From: Dichotomocladium elegans
Taxonomy: Eukaryota; Mucoromycota; Mucoromycetes; Mucorales; Lichtheimiaceae
Direction: 5' to 3'
NCBI GenBank assembly: GCA_025716815.1
Contig: JAIXMN010000004.1
Span: 1,984,001-2,048,000, forward strand
Length of the DNA: 64,000 nucleotides
Below, in pieces: positions 34,220 to 47,860 of the stretch. The notes below the pieces were generated by a model. It was not told the DNA's origin. It ran no database searches and saw only the letters and a program-made list of their open reading frames with translations. The first letter of the stretch is position 1. Each line of letters opens with the position of its first letter. The position numbers were made by a program, and so were the translations under genes.

Positions 34220-37200
34220 ATACCAAGATAAGGAAAAAGAAAATGAACGTTGCGTAATCTGAATGAAAGAGCGCGCGTGAGAGAGAGAGAGAAGATATGT
34301 GAGGAGGGAGCGACAGAGTGAAATAAATGATGAAGGATTGGGAAGGGCGCAAGACAAGCGAAGGGAAACGAAGTATTGGTAGGAAAGAGAAGTCGAGTCC
34401 AAAGAATTTATTACGATGATGACTTATTTTGCCCGCTCTCTCCTAGAAACAAAAAAAACACACCAACCCCTTTGTGTTCCCTAATCTATAGACTTTTCTT
34501 AAATTCTCCTTGTCTACGACAATGCGTCCATGAGCTACGCTGGTTTCTCCTATATTGACCCGCTGTCATAGACTTGAAATGCACCTTTGCGGTCACAAAG
34601 CCCATCATGAAATATGAAAAGCTTCCCAAAGTAGACATAGAGGATGAGATACTCGTCCTCTCGTTTTCTACAGATCAAACGTAAACGATTAAAGAGTCTG
34701 GGGGCTGCTTCATTGACTGCTATTACTTTGCTCAGGCTCGGTTGGTTGGCAAGGGGGGAAGGGGTATCACGTTTACTAATGATAATGGAGCGCCCACCCC
34801 ACGTCAGACAAAAAGAGATGACTACATGTTCAGATCTTTTAACTTGCTCTATTTGACTCTATCTCTTTTTGCTCCTTGGTTCCCTGCGATGTGCTCCTCA
34901 ATTCGTCTGTGTTCGACGGGACTTTGTATATTATCAACCAAAAGCGTGCTTTCTTCGGATATATCCACATTGAGCCGTATGTTGTTTTCTCAATGCCAAT
35001 CGTCGATGTCTGAGAGCTTTCTATTGTGAACGGCCGGTGTACAATTATAACAGAAAGATTAACATGATGTGATTGCTTTGCTAGCTGTTATAAATTTGAT
35101 CCTGCCTATGCTCCTGAAGATACATTTCGCTCAAGTTGGGACTAGTAAAGTGCGTTTGTAGAAAGCATAACGAGGCAGTTTTCCCCAGATTTGGCGCTGT
35201 TGTGTAATGGCGTAATTAAATAAGGAAGTGTCCCTAATGCCCACACGTCACAAAATCGTAGAACTGACTCCTTTAAATGTCAACAGGAGAGTTCGAAGAA
35301 AAGCGGGTCTTGGTATGGCTATTGTAGAATAGGATATTTTCGACCTAGTGCTTAAAGGCTCTTATTTTACAATGTTGGTAGTTTACTTGGGTTTCGTTCT
35401 CGATAGCCCTCTTTCTTTTATGTAGGAGGAGTTATCTGCATAATGTCAAACGCGATGATTAAGTTAATTAATATACACGCATGGACAGAAACAGAAATAG
35501 AATTTTATTGATCTGCTCAACCTCTAGGAGCTAAGCAAATTTTTGCTTGATGGCCAACTCGGCAGTAATTGAAACAATAATAAAAAGGTCTCTGAAAGAG
35601 GTCCCGTATATAAGCAAAGTCTGACAGGCTATATCTTTTCTCTATACTGCTATTTTGACAAAATATCCTCATAAGGGTATTTCAGTATAAGTGGTTTTTA
35701 TAAGCATGCATGGCTTAGTTACTGTGTAGAATCGAGAACGTTCACAAGGAATGAACAGATCGGGTGAAGTGTTTTGATAATAATGACAGAGATTTCTCTG
35801 TAGGAAGTTCCTTCGGTGCCTTTTATGTTTATAGATTAGTTATCGCCGGTTAGAAGTTGTCGCGTAGACTCTGTATAGGTTGTCTGGTAGCTTCTCTAGA
35901 AGTTATCGGTATTCCCCTCTGTAAATACCTCCTATTTCGAACAGAGATGCGATCTGTCCCGAATTCAAAGGAAGTATATATTTCAAAATCCTATCGCTGT
36001 GCGCAATAAAACATTATTATAAACGTAAGTATTAAAGAGAGTAAGATTTTAAGCGATTGATTGCGCATCCACCAGTTATATCAAGAATATATGTCTTCCG
36101 GGTAGGAGTGCATTCATGCAGCTTCGTTCGTTAATCGTCATCCTCTTCGATGCGCACAAAGATACGCGGATTCAGGTCTTGTCTCATAGTACTGTCTCGG
36201 TGCTTTAATTTTCTCCGAATCATTCACTACCAACAGACACCTCTGTATCTTTGAAGTAAGCGATATTCTGTGGAGAACGATAAGTTATTTCGATTGACAA
36301 ATAGTGACCTCTTCTTTGAGACAATAAGCTTACACTAAATCTATCGTAAGCACTTTTCTCAGTTCCTTTTTTAAGAGAAGCCTAGAATTTGGCATCGGTT
36401 GATTCTGCAAGGCGCAGGCGCTCAGCCGATTGTAAGCTTCCATATATGCAATAAAAGGTACAGTATATCGCTGTAGTATTACAATCAAAATTTTCCTTTA
36501 TGTATATACATGTAACTATCAGTGCAAACCCTGTTGCTATTGCGAGAACATATCGGGACCGAAGTACCGGTGAAGAAAAATTAAATGGACCGAGAATGAC
36601 GAGGGCTCATGTTGTTGGGTGAGGTTTTTCTTGTCGGGAAAGACAATTTACATGCATGCGTGTGAAGTAGTATTCTTGATACTCACGCGGTATACCCCAA
36701 AATATTGCACCAGATGAAAGAAAAGAAGAATAGCCAATCTATGCTGCGGCCGGGCCCAAATCCCTCCCAGTACCCCGGACGACGTACCAGACTCATGATT
36801 GGGGGAATCTTCCAAGTTGTAATGACCAGAAGATTTGGGGCCGATTGGCCCCTTATCACATGATATGGTGGGAAGCACGTCACTTTCGGAGATGTATCCG
36901 GTACCTTCATTTGTTGCAATGGGCACTTTATGATCGAGCTCTGCTCATTTGATGGCCGAAGCGGGCTAAGTTCTCCTACTCTGCGCACAGTTGCAATCTC
37001 ACACAGTTCTGTTGTTTTGCCTTTACCTTATTACTCTCCAGATGACTGACTCACGCATCACTGCTCACCTGCTCTTATTTTGACACATGGCGGATCAAAA
37101 CAGAATGTAGAACCGCTGTGTATCCCTTTTTTCGTTTGTTTTGGAAGAATGGCAACAGATGAGGATGCTCAGCTGAGGAAATTGAACAAATAGTCAGGTT

Positions 37201-39619
37201 TATTTTTCTTTTCTGTTTTTTTCAACAAAAAAGACACATAGAGAGGAGACGATATGGGCTGTATGGCGCATGATATCTGACGTCTTGGTGGATAGTCGGT
37301 CCCCTTTCCAAGATGCATCCTGAAGTGGACATATTTGGAAATGCCCAGGTCCTTATTGGAAGCAGAGTATTATTAATAACCAGATAGAGATGAAATACTC
37401 TCGGATGCAGGACAGTGGGATAAGCGACTTGGTTCTGCAGCATGACGTATCATGCAAGCCGATAGATGCCCCGGGTCCAAACTCATGCTCTACTCCATAT
37501 TGATGCAAGATAGCCTACTTGTTTATGATGCGGGCTCCGGTACTTTCCGTTCGTGCCCCCTATCCTTTTACGGTCTGAAAAAGCATTTAATCGTTTTCTT
37601 GTCCACCGTGCTAAAGATGTGCGACGAGAAATGATGATCGCCGTTCCTCTAGCTCTCGGATGTCACAGGGATTCAAATCCGATGAGGGAACACAGATGAC
37701 AGGACTGGCGCAACCCGAGTGGCTTTGGCACCCGCAGTCCCCGCGATCCATCATCTAGGAAGGGGCTAAGTTGAATGCCCCGTTCCTACAAAATGGCATC
37801 AACTGACGGTTTTTTTGAGATCCAACGCGCAATACACGGCCAGTGTATTCACTTTTTCCAGCGCCTTTGTGAGAGGTAGTGGTTCATACTCCATGTTGCC
37901 CTCGTGCTTTTAACATCACGATGGCGCTGATTCACGCCATCGTCTTGTCTTTGTGAGACGCATGATGGTATTGACTGATCCAAGCCAGCCACCTTTGGCA
38001 TGTGGTACAGGTTTACTTTATCGAGTAAATGAGCGATACTTTGCGCCCCAATAGGGCATTTCCATATGCGCCCTGAACTCCTAAAAAATGCACACTACTC
38101 CTTCTATTTTGAGCACTCACTCCCCCCCTTTTTTCTCTTAGGGAAAAAAAGGGGAATAAGAAGCGAATTAAGCAACCAGCAACATAACTATCACAAAGAA
38201 GATTCTTGAATTAACGATCATAACGTCAATCGAAAACACGACATATAGATTATCTAGAATGTGCACATTTCTTGACTGGCAAAGGCACACAGACATTTAG
38301 GTTTTAAGACCACAAGTTTATGCCCAACTTTATTTAAATCTCGGACTGAACCTAACTTACTCCATCCTGATCCTGCCTTCCGAGTCGCCCGCTTTTCAAT
38401 TGAGTGTTGGCTACTATCTCGTATTTTTTTTTCTTATCCGGTATGCGATTGGTCTTTCTCAAGCACACCACAGAATGACAAAGAATCAAACAATAAAACA
38501 AAATTTGTACGTTGTTCATCCTAATGCACATTTATATTCTACCATCCTTCAAATATTGAGTTATATCCACCATGCCGATGGATGTACCGGATGGAATACG
38601 TCACAATAGGCGCCAAGACTATACGCATAAAAGATTATCACGGTAACATTTGATTTGAACGAATCCTGCCGGATAACACTCAAAGACAGAGGATCGTGTA
38701 TGACAGAGTAACTGGACAGGCTGTCAAAGGTCCCCCTGTCTTCCTAAGGGAGATCTCTGCTTTTTTCCAAGAATATTCTTAGTAGCGAGGGAAGGGATTC
38801 ATATGGCTGTGTTTGCAAAGCAGTCGTGTTCGAAACATTGTAAGTAAATCGCAGGTAGAAAGTAGAAGGGCTGATAAAGAAGAATGGAATTGAAGAGTGT
38901 CCTAAATAAGTTCCGTAGCCATATTCAAGCTGGGCAGGACTGGAATGATGTGGTACCACCGAACAAAGTCTGCGATAGGAGGAATTAAAGATCACGCTCT
39001 TGGGGTGCACTCTCATCATCTATTCCCCTCGCGGTTACCCCAGCCTTTTTCTTTGTGCTTACGCGAGCCCCTCAACCACCCCCCAAAAGCACTAGCCTAC
39101 TGTATGCTTTCATTCTTTTGTTTCCATTTAATGCATTACAGAACTATACTATGGACGGTTCTCTCACTTTGAACCCCATCCTTGTAAAATGATAGATCAT
39201 ATGCGTCGACATCATCGTCGGTCATTGCACATACATATTGGCGATGCTATGCTTTTAATTGTTCTCATTGGTTCCATCGCAACGAGTAGATAGTGGCCAT
39301 AGGGATCTCTGTTTCCAGCCATTGTACCTATGTTTTTGAAAGGCCAACGTCCCCCCCCCTTTCAAGGGTTTTTCGAAACCAATCATAACGAAGAATAAAC
39401 TTGACCCCCGCTTCCGGCGAGCTCTCCATTCCTAGAGCTTTAAAACTACCGGCTCCCCAATGCACTGGTTTAAATTTGTCCATAAAATATATATAGGGAT
39501 GATGTATGCGTAAAAAGTACTTCCCCTTAGGCTATTGTATTTTCTTTTCACTTGCTTCCTACCCTACAGGAACACTTGTAGGGCCCGTTTTGTATTTTTC
39601 TACCCTTTTATGTTTTATT
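34220..39619. other. 5.4-kb gene-poor region upstream of the homeodomain gene
   Basis: No frame in this stretch looks like a gene on either strand; the longest candidates (for example 36648-36988 minus) lack domains or splice partners. The DNA is AT-rich with homopolymer runs. It may hold promoter elements of the divergent neighbours, non-coding RNA or decayed sequence. I cannot distinguish these. Confidence 0.5.
39482..39496 (+). promoter_or_regulatory. Possible TATA box of the homeodomain gene
   Basis: An ATAAAATATATATAG run lies about 125 bp upstream of the chosen ATG. It is assigned by position and composition only. Confidence 0.3.
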
Positions 39620-40298
39620 ATGTCCATGATTAGCAACAACGACCCTGATTACACCAATAACAACCTCTCCAATACCTACTCGTCCTGTTGGCGGCCGATC
39701 AATTGCCCTTCAATGTCGGTTTCCTCGTCTTCGTCATCCATATACTCGGACAACTCGCAACAAGGCTTTCAGCCTCCGCTTGACAATAGCCAGCAATGCT
39801 ATCGTCGTGCTCCGGTAAAAAGCGAGTCCCGATGTGACGGCAGCTTTACTCTACCCAGAAGTAACAGCAGTAAAGTGGCAATTCCATGCCAGTATAGCGA
39901 GTTTAAAGCGACATTCTACAATCCCTTTGAGACAAAGCATCGGAGACGCACCTCGCGATTGCAGTTTAAGATCTTGGAGGCTGTATTTGAAGAAAATCCA
40001 AAGCCGAGTGCGGCCAGGCGTCAGAGCTTAGCCGAGGAACTAGCGATGACTCCCCGTGGTGTGCAGATTTGGTTTCAGAACCGCAGAGCCAAGGCAAAAC
40101 AGATGATGGACGAGAGCCGGAGACCGGATCATCCCCGGCAACGAAGTGGCAGTGCTTCGTCGAGCGATAGCAAGGGACCTGTTACTACCATTTGTCAGCC
40201 GCTCTATACCGAATGGGATAGCCAAGTCCCGCTCAATGTGACCAAGTCCAGCAACAGCGACTTCGAACACATGACCAGTCCGACTTCTCCGGTTGTGT

Positions 40299-40331
<33 letters not shown>

Positions 40332-41272
40332 ACATCAACAACAATATCCGAAGCAGCAACAGGAGGAGGAGGAGCAGCAGCAGCAGCAGCAGCAGAAGCA
40401 GAAGCATAAGCGGCGGTAGTAGTAATGGCATCACCAACAACGGGGTTGCCGGAACTCATATATGGTCAAGGCCCCAGGTCGCTCGACCGTATAGCACTAC
40501 GACAACCACAAGCTATCACAGCGATGCACCAAGTTTATCATCATCGAGCAGTCCGGTGGATCCTGGTTATGAACTTCCTGAAACGCCCACTGTTGCGCCA
40601 TCCTCGAGCATATACTTGGCTGCTACTACTGACCATCAAATATATAAGCATCCTGCGACCACTCTTGTTTATTCAGCTACAGACAATTTGTATAATGGTT
40701 ACGATTTCGTTGAACCCAGTGAGTTCTTCTCGGGAGCTACAGTCCCTTCCTATGGCTATCAGGATCAAGAGCTTGTTTCTCACTGGATACAGGCACTGCC
40801 AGCATTGATTCAGCCTGTGTTATGGCCAACGCTAACCCACCGTGACCACCATCCTCAAGACGCTGAGGCCCTTGTACCTTGGACGACGGTTGCACCTCAA
40901 CATAACCAATACCAGGTACATATTACAAATGTATATATAATACTATACACATATATCATTCACGTTTCTTTCGATCGGTACCAACACTAATCTTTTGCAT
41001 ATTCAATTTCCGTGTCCTGCGTCCTCTTCATTGCAAATATAAAGATTACTGTTCCTTCTACGACCGTCATCTTTCCCTCATCAGCGCATTCGCCCGCCTT
41101 ACATGGAGTAGCAACTACTACTGCTGCCGACAATAAAGATAATTTTGTTGATCTGGCCCATGTCAGTGCTGCTGCTTTGGGAGGCTATTCTGGTACTAAC
41201 CATCGTCCACCCACATCCTCGCTTGAGCCACCTTTCGATCCCACGAGCTGGGAGCAAATGATCCCATGGTAA
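39620..41272 (+). CDS. Homeodomain transcription factor
   Basis: The homeodomain lies at about 39940-40105, starting HRRRTSRLQFKILEAVFEEN. Its recognition helix VQIWFQNRRAKAKQ contains the invariant W, F, N and R residues that contact DNA, so nuclear sequence-specific binding is expected. The length and lack of a three-residue extension indicate a typical, non-TALE homeodomain. The flanks are low-complexity: poly-Ser (AGC repeats) at about 40301-40330 and 40374-40402, plus Pro/Thr-rich stretches. ATG 39620 was preferred because the longer frame from 39506 has a hydrophobic, unlikely N-terminus. A final exon (about 41070-41272, ending SWEQMIPW) is joined by an intron starting near 40917; its exact acceptor was not settled. 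Confidence 0.85.
40301..40402 (+). repeat. AGC-rich trinucleotide repeats in the homeodomain gene
   Basis: Two runs of AGC codons encode poly-Ser, separated by Asn/Arg-rich codons. Confidence 0.8.
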
Positions 41273-42170
41273 GAGGACAATCCTGTACCTCGGACTCGCC
41301 CACCATTTTTTTTTTTACTCTCTCTTCCGACCTATGAATTCAGTTTCACCCCCCTCCACCTCCTCCTTAACATGCTATCTATTACGATCTCTCGCGTTCG
41401 TACTCGAGTTCTGGTCCCTTTCCAACCCAAGTATATTGATTTTATGTATGTCACCATCTCCAGTAATCTCATATGCCCGTACAAAATCTCCCATACACTC
41501 CACCCCAACTTTCGTTTCTCTCTATCTATGTCGAAAACCATATTATACCTTTTCATATTATAGTTTCCCTATGCTTGCTTCCACCACAGCTCTCGATCGG
41601 TCAAGTTGGTTCATGTTTTTTTGTAACTGCGTACCTTCTGGTCACAACGTTCGGGACTTCCCCACACCCCACCCTTTTCTTTATACGTCCACATTACTTC
41701 AATTACTTATTCGCCTTTTCTTTTCTCGAGATTTTTTCCTGAAGATAGTAAATAATTGTGCAACACCCTTGAAGTGAAACAGACCACATACAATTTATAT
41801 GGGAACGATCAATACAGAGAGAATGGATCATTCGGATTGCTTATAGGAGACAACCTGTCGGTATCTATATCACTCGTCGACTAATCGAGACCAGTTTGCA
41901 AAGAATGAAATATTTGTAACAAAGAACAGTGCTCATCAAGATATTCACAACCCAAGCACAGGGATCCACTGTCTACTATACCGGTTCATTTCGCTGCACG
42001 CGTCGCAAACAAATTTGACTGGTGGAATGGGATGGGGGAGGAGTGTGTGCCATTGCGACACTTTCATCTCAGACAGAATAACATCCCTCCGTCCATAATT
42101 CACTCATCTTTACTGGACCTTTTTTTTCCTCCTTACCTTTTTTTTGCGGTAAACGACGAAATAGAAAAAG
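41273..42170. other. Intergenic region, 0.9 kb
   Basis: Pyrimidine-rich 3' flank of the homeodomain gene followed by the Sly1 promoter. I see no gene in it. Confidence 0.5.
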
Positions 42171-45008
42171 ATGCAGCGCTCGCCCGTCATTAGCGCCTCC
42201 AACGTCGACGAACGATCCCTTCGGTCGGCCCAATATGGTATACCATATATTCTACTCTCGATGGTTGAGCAATCGAGAGAAAGAGGATGAGCTGATGAAG
42301 CATTTACAAAGGTCTTTCTCATTTGCCCTGTACTTGCTGTTATCTCTAGCTGCCATCGCATCCATGCTCAACCTAAATTCGAACAACGCGGACGGTCATG
42401 GTGCTTCCTCCTCTGAAAGTAATCCTGGTGGCGTATTATGGAAGGTCCTCATTTTCGACAAGTTTGGCCAGGATATTATCTCGTCGATTATGCGAGTGAA
42501 CGATTTACGCGAGAATGGCGTCACTGTGCACATGTAATTTGAATAACAGATCGGATATAACGACTGTTCGTTTATAGCTCATTGCCTTTGTCTGCAGGCT
42601 GCTTTCGCAGGAACGCTCTTCTTTACCTGATGTACCGGCAGTGTACTTTGTGGAGCCAACTTCCGAAAATGTAAAACGCATCTGCGATGTAAGCTTTCAC
42701 GAATGGATCAAGGATAGGCGTGTGTGTTCTTTTCGAGAGGTTTTACTGACGGGACGATCGCCCCTAGGATATGAGCCGAGGCTTATACGATTCGTATTAT
42801 ATAAATTTCTCATCCACTATCCCGCGATCTGTTATGGAAGAGTTTGCTTTAAATACGATCACGAACGAAACTTCAGATTTAGTGACCCAGGTAAAGAATG
42901 TGATGGAGAAGAGCAGGACGCTGCGATATGATGTCATGTATTGAGCAATAACTTAGGTCTATGATCAATATCTCAATTTTGTGTGTACCAATGCCGATGT
43001 CTTCTCCCTGAATCAACCCCAAGTTTTTGTCACCCTCAATAACCCTAATGCTCCCGAGACCTTAATTGACGATACCATCGACAAAACTGTGAACTCATTG
43101 TTTTCTGTGCTCGTGACAATGGGTATGAGAGATGACAATAATGGGCGACGACCCGAAAAATAATTACACAGTTAGACCTAATATGCATTTTCAGGCGTTA
43201 TACCTATCATCCGATGCCCTCGTGGGAATGCCGCAGAGATGATTGCATCAAAACTCGACAGTAAACTGCGCGATCATGCAATGAACTCGCGTACGAATAT
43301 ATTTTCTGATAACACGTCAAGTTTGCAGCGACCTGGTAAGCTGGGTGGAATGTACGAACTGCAATAGTATCATTAGAGTAACTGAAAGAGGTTTCTTATA
43401 GTACTGATTCTGCTGGATCGCAATATGGATCTTACTCCTATGCTGAGCCATTCGTGGACATACCAGTCGCTTATACATGATGTGTTGGAGATGAATCTCA
43501 ACCGCATCACGATCGAGGTAACTTTGCAGACGGACGCTTTTTTTCGGGGCTGAACTTATTCTTTTCTTTACCGACAATAGGCCGATGGAAAAATTAACCA
43601 GACACGAAAGAGTTACGATATCGAAAACAAGGATTTCTTTTGGAACAGAAATGCTTCAAATCCGTTCCCGCAAGTTGCAGGTTAGTCTGGTGAAGATGCG
43701 GGCTTTTGAAGCTCTTATCTGATACGATATATTTATGATAGAGGACATCGATGTCGAACTCAATTTATACAAAAAGGATGCAGCCGAGATTACGCGCATG
43801 AGCGGCGTTAGTTCTTTGGAGGACGTTAACCAGCTTGACATGTCCAACAGCACGAAAACGTTAAAGTCCGCTATAACAGCGCTCCCCGAATTAACGGCGC
43901 GAAAAGCGACCCTGGATCTCCATATGAACGTGGCAACAGCGTTGTTGAACAAGATCAAAGACCGACAGCTTGACACCTTCTTCCAGATCGAGGAAAACAT
44001 CACCCGACAGGTAAGGAAAGCGGAGATGAATGTCTGGAGATGTTGATCCGGCCTGAGGGTACAAAGTCGAGAGATGAGACTAAATAAATGTCACACAGAA
44101 TAAGAACCTCCTCCTTGAAGTCATCCGAGATGCCGAGAAAAAAGAACCTGAAGATAAGATGAGACTATTTTTGATTTATTACCTTTCCACCGCAGATGAG
44201 GTGCCAAAAGAGGATATGGCAGCTTACGAGAAAGCGCTGAGCGATGCAGGATGTGATTTGACGCCACTGGAGTACATCAAGCGGTAAGTATGCCTGATCT
44301 CCCTCCATGTTTATTTCCCTCCCCCCCCATTTTTAAAGCGGGATGCGAAACTAAAAGGGGGTTATTTTATGAAAATTAGCGTCAGGCAGGTAATGCGAAT
44401 GACATCGATGATCTCGTCGCCACAGACTGCCCAGTCCTCAGGATTCTCGCAAAACGACCTATTCCGAGGCTTTAGCAGCATTGGAAACAGGGTAAGTGTG
44501 AAAAGGCTGTTGACTGGCGGGCGATGGTACTAAATTTTTTATGTATTAGTTGACAGATCGTCTTAAGGAGGGCGGCCTCGGAGGCGGGTTCGAAAATCTT
44601 TTGTCTGGCGTCAAGAACCTGCTGCCTGCCCGCAAAGAACTAGTGATTAGTAAAATTGTCGCCGATATCATGTCTGCCCCGCAGAATGAACCCTCCAAGG
44701 CAGATGACTATCTGTACTTTGATCCTAAGCTTGCAAGAAATTCCCGGGCGCCTCGACAACACAAGGCGTCCTTCCAGGAAGCTATTGTATTCGTAGTTGG
44801 CGGTGGTAATTATGTCGAGTATCAAAACCTGCAGGAGATTGCTACGGTAAGAGTATCTCGTAATAAAACAGGAAAACATATAATTAACTGGAGCATGATG
44901 TAGCAAAATAATCAAAAGAAAAAGATCACGTATGGTTCCACTGCTATATTATCCCCCCACGAATTCCTGGAACAATTGACCAGGCTAGGACGAGAGGGGA
45001 ACGCGTAG
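42171..45008 (+). CDS. SLY1: Sly1, Sec1/Munc18-family protein of ER-Golgi transport
   Basis: Sly1 binds the SNARE Sed5/syntaxin-5 and chaperones SNARE assembly for ER-Golgi and intra-Golgi fusion. Exon 1 (42171-42237) and exon 2 (from 42350) join to give [17 protein letters not shown]. The family core follows: [58 protein letters not shown], and near the end [20 protein letters not shown] and [18 protein letters not shown]. The gap-free order of these blocks identifies Sly1 rather than Sec1, Vps45 or Vps33. About ten introns are needed (for example 42538-42600, 42690-42765, 43108-43195, 43520-43580, 44010-44100, 44286-44380). The stop is TAG 45006-45008. Confidence 0.93.
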
Positions 45009-45817
45009 ATTTTGTCTGTATATTAAATTCAATACAAGAAAATCAGGTTGACATGGCGCGAGAAGGCGTGTTGTGCTACTGGATATGAACCAAAAGGAAT
45101 TCGGATACGGTGGGGAGAAGGACTAAGGGGTACATGGCCAATAAAATGCCAAGACCACATGGCAAAAGATTATTTTTGATCAGGTACGGTGAGGCATAAA
45201 TGCATCAAATGGGCTTGGCTCGGCATGCTTTTCCGTAGAAACAGTACAACGAGGAAAACTGTCCTGTACCACACCAGGTTTTGGACGCTTTGTTTTTCCT
45301 TTCATAACACGTGTCCTGCACATTCATGCAACGACTCGCTTTCCTACGTCACTGACTGAATCTGTCCTTTGCAAAATTACACAGCAATGCAGCGCAGAGC
45401 ATACGCTGCTTGTCGATATGATGGTGATATGCCATTTCTGTTGCGCGATTTCGCTAAAGAGGGGTACTAACCAGGTTGTCACGAAGGACGCGACTGCGGT
45501 TACTTTGGTTTGTGGCGATCTGTGACACGATCAAGTCAAGGCTTGTCATGGAAACCTGCGGAAGGTTAATATATTTATATCCAGTACATCCCAAACAACT
45601 ATCCTCGGATGACAAGGCCCTCTCCTGCTGCGGTCGTGCGTCATTCCCCTTGTTGAAGTTCTTTGGTAAAGTGGTAGATATCTATGTAAGGGAATGTGAT
45701 CCATCCATGAGGGGGGGCAGAAATGGTCAATGCCTAGAGTTCATAAGCTGTCGTGTTTGACAGCCAACAAGCCTGTGGGTCGCTAGAGTTCTGCACGACC
45801 ACCAAGTTGGTTCCAGT

Positions 45818-45818
<1 letters not shown>

Positions 45819-45859
<41 letters not shown>

Positions 45860-45867
45860 AGTGTGTA
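45819..45867. repeat. (TA)n(TG)n compound microsatellite
   Basis: About eleven TA units are followed directly by about nine TG units. Confidence 0.9.
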
Positions 45868-46454
45868 AATGGTCGCAAGCATTGTCAAGACACATCTTCA
45901 CTTCTCTATTGAGAAAAAGTACCCAGGCTTTCCAACGTATATGAATATTAGGATAAAGATGATAAACGATATCAATAACAATGAAGTCACTCTTCCAAGA
46001 AGAGCTGTATCGGCTACCTGTTATCCCTGATTCTCATGTGGATTGAGGTTTGACACCGGTGTGCTCCTATCGGGTAGCTCTGGGTGAGTGCTTGACCTGA
46101 AGGCGCATGGATTCGTCTATTGCAGCTAGTGAGCGAAGCCCCTTTTGCAATAAAGCCGGACGGGCGCTGTTGCTTCCTGAAAGCACAAAAACAGCGCTCG
46201 TCACTTCAAGGGTGTTCGCAGCTGTTGTTTGGCCCCAGCTTCAGCTGTTAGGTGAGACAGCGGTAAATCAACTTCTCTAGAGAGGACCAAACAAAACAGC
46301 TGGTTTTCATTGGATAGAGTGATTTATTATAGGAAACAGTGCACAAGAATCCAAGGTGATCTGTAAAAGAATGGAATGGGGTGGCAAAAATGTGATGTTG
46401 CACAGATACACATGTCACTCCCGCTGCTCGCTTCTCGCTTCTTTTTTAGAAAAC

Positions 46455-46472
46455 CTATATAATTTTATAAAT
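46455..46472 (+). promoter_or_regulatory. Possible TATA region
   Basis: A CTATATAATTTTATAAAT run lies about 55-70 bp before the ATG of the Ser/Pro-rich protein. Confidence 0.3.
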
Positions 46473-46519
46473 ATCCGTGGTTGATACACGGCCCTTCTCG
46501 TTTCTTTTCTCTTTGCTCA

Positions 46520-46555
46520 ATGTCAGATGAACCCCTCATCGGCATCTCCTCGTAA
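46520..46555 (+). other. Overlapping upstream ORF (11 codons)
   Basis: An ATG seven bases before the chosen start opens a different frame, MSDEPLIGISS-stop, that overlaps the main start codon. If the transcript begins upstream it could lower translation of the main frame. Confidence 0.4.
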
Positions 46556-47860
46556 TGGCCTTTCCGTTCGTCACTCCTTGCTTGCTACGGCCCGGCCCGT
46601 TTCTCGCAAATGGAAGCGTTTTCTATCCATCTTAAAGGGCAAAAAATCCCCATCTGAACAGCACAGGACTACCACCACCACTGCTACCAACATTAATACC
46701 ACCATTACCACCCTCTCTCCGTCCCCCTCCCCCAAATTTGACGGAGCGGGAACTCCTGAAGGCATCAGACGCCGACATAGCAGTGATGAGCTAAAACGAA
46801 CATACGATTTTCCGTACTTTACTTCCATTACACCAGGAGGTAAGGAAGTAACAATCCCATTAAGCTCTCCAAACCACCCTATTGACTTTACTTTCTCGCT
46901 CTAGTTGACCCAAATGGTGCCGATAATTCATTTCTGTCCTCCCCGATGCCCTTATCAGCATCATCCTCGACACCGGCTGGACCGGTATCATCCGCATTAT
47001 CCCCTCCTCCTCGGCGTGCAATGATGGCCAAACGAGCGAGCTGTCTTCCAACAACATCTTTGCCACCACCACCGTCCTTGCAAAAAGAGGATCCTCGGAG
47101 GCGGCGGTCCATTATACAATCAACAACGCTCAACAGCCTCCGTCTCTCGATTGATGTTGAGCAGAACCATCAGCAGCATCGACATAGCAGTGGTGATCGT
47201 GCAAGCCCAACAGCTACCACTATTTCGACCTCAAGTGGTGACGACCTAGCTACCAGCATTTCTCGACCCATAACGCCCTATCGAAGTGGTACGCTCGGAG
47301 GAGGAGGCTTTCTCAGTCGCCACGCCTCATACAGCCCTCCACCCCTTCCAGACTTGCCGTTGCCTATTATCACTGCTTCTAATACTGCATCCTCATCCTC
47401 ATCATCGTCAACACCACTCAAGGAACGCCGCAAACGTCGCAGCCCTATGTCAATACCCGATGATCTAACCCTCGACCTGCAGGGCGCCAGCTCGATCAAC
47501 TCATCTTCGGGCACATCGTCCACCACGGCCGAGCGCGAGAAGGCCATGCAGGCCCTCGAGGGGAAAGCCGGGCCCAATTCCCTCGAGCAGGACAAAGCGC
47601 AGTACGAGGCAGTTGTATCAGGCTCCTCCACAAGCACAAGTAGCTCAGCAACCTACAGTCGACGACGAAACGGCCGGGGTGAGGATTCACCACCTTACTC
47701 GTCTTCCTCTCAGTCGACACGTGTCATCCTCACTCCCCCACCCTACTATCCCTCCACACCCAGCTCGGCCATAACCATGGTCGGACTGCGTGATGAGGTC
47801 CACGAAAAGCGTCCCATCTCCACCATAGACGAACAGGGCCTAAACCTTTATATCTCTTAG
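46527..47860 (+). CDS. Hypothetical Ser/Pro-rich disordered protein
   Basis: Two exons are joined by a GT..AG intron at about 46841-46903, restoring PGVDPNGADNSF. The N-terminus is basic (VSRKWKRFLSILKGKK) and could be an amphipathic membrane- or phosphoinositide-binding helix. The rest is Ser/Thr/Pro-rich and predicted disordered, with proline stretches (PPPLPDLPLP) resembling SH3 ligands. Repeated R-x-x-S sites (RRRHSS, RHSSGD, KRRSP) look like basophilic-kinase targets. The C-terminus is RPISTIDEQGLNLYIS. No domain is recognised. Signalling or polarity scaffolds in fungi have this look, but that is speculation. Confidence 0.65.

Larger units (their letters stand above)
45009..46526. other. 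1.5-kb intergenic region
   Basis: This holds the Sly1 3' flank and upstream DNA of the next gene, with a TA/TG microsatellite. A small plus-strand frame at 45476-45760 has no supporting features. Confidence 0.5.

Noticed and set aside
36648..36988. Two overlapping minus-strand frames in the gene-poor region
   Set aside because: There are no motifs, no splice partners and no continuation on either side.
37668..37680. GGATTCAAATCC resembling a tRNA T-arm / B box
   Set aside because: No A box, acceptor stem or anticodon arm could be placed around it.
45476..45760. 94-codon plus-strand frame between Sly1 and the Ser/Pro-rich gene
   Set aside because: It has no domain, promoter or intron evidence.
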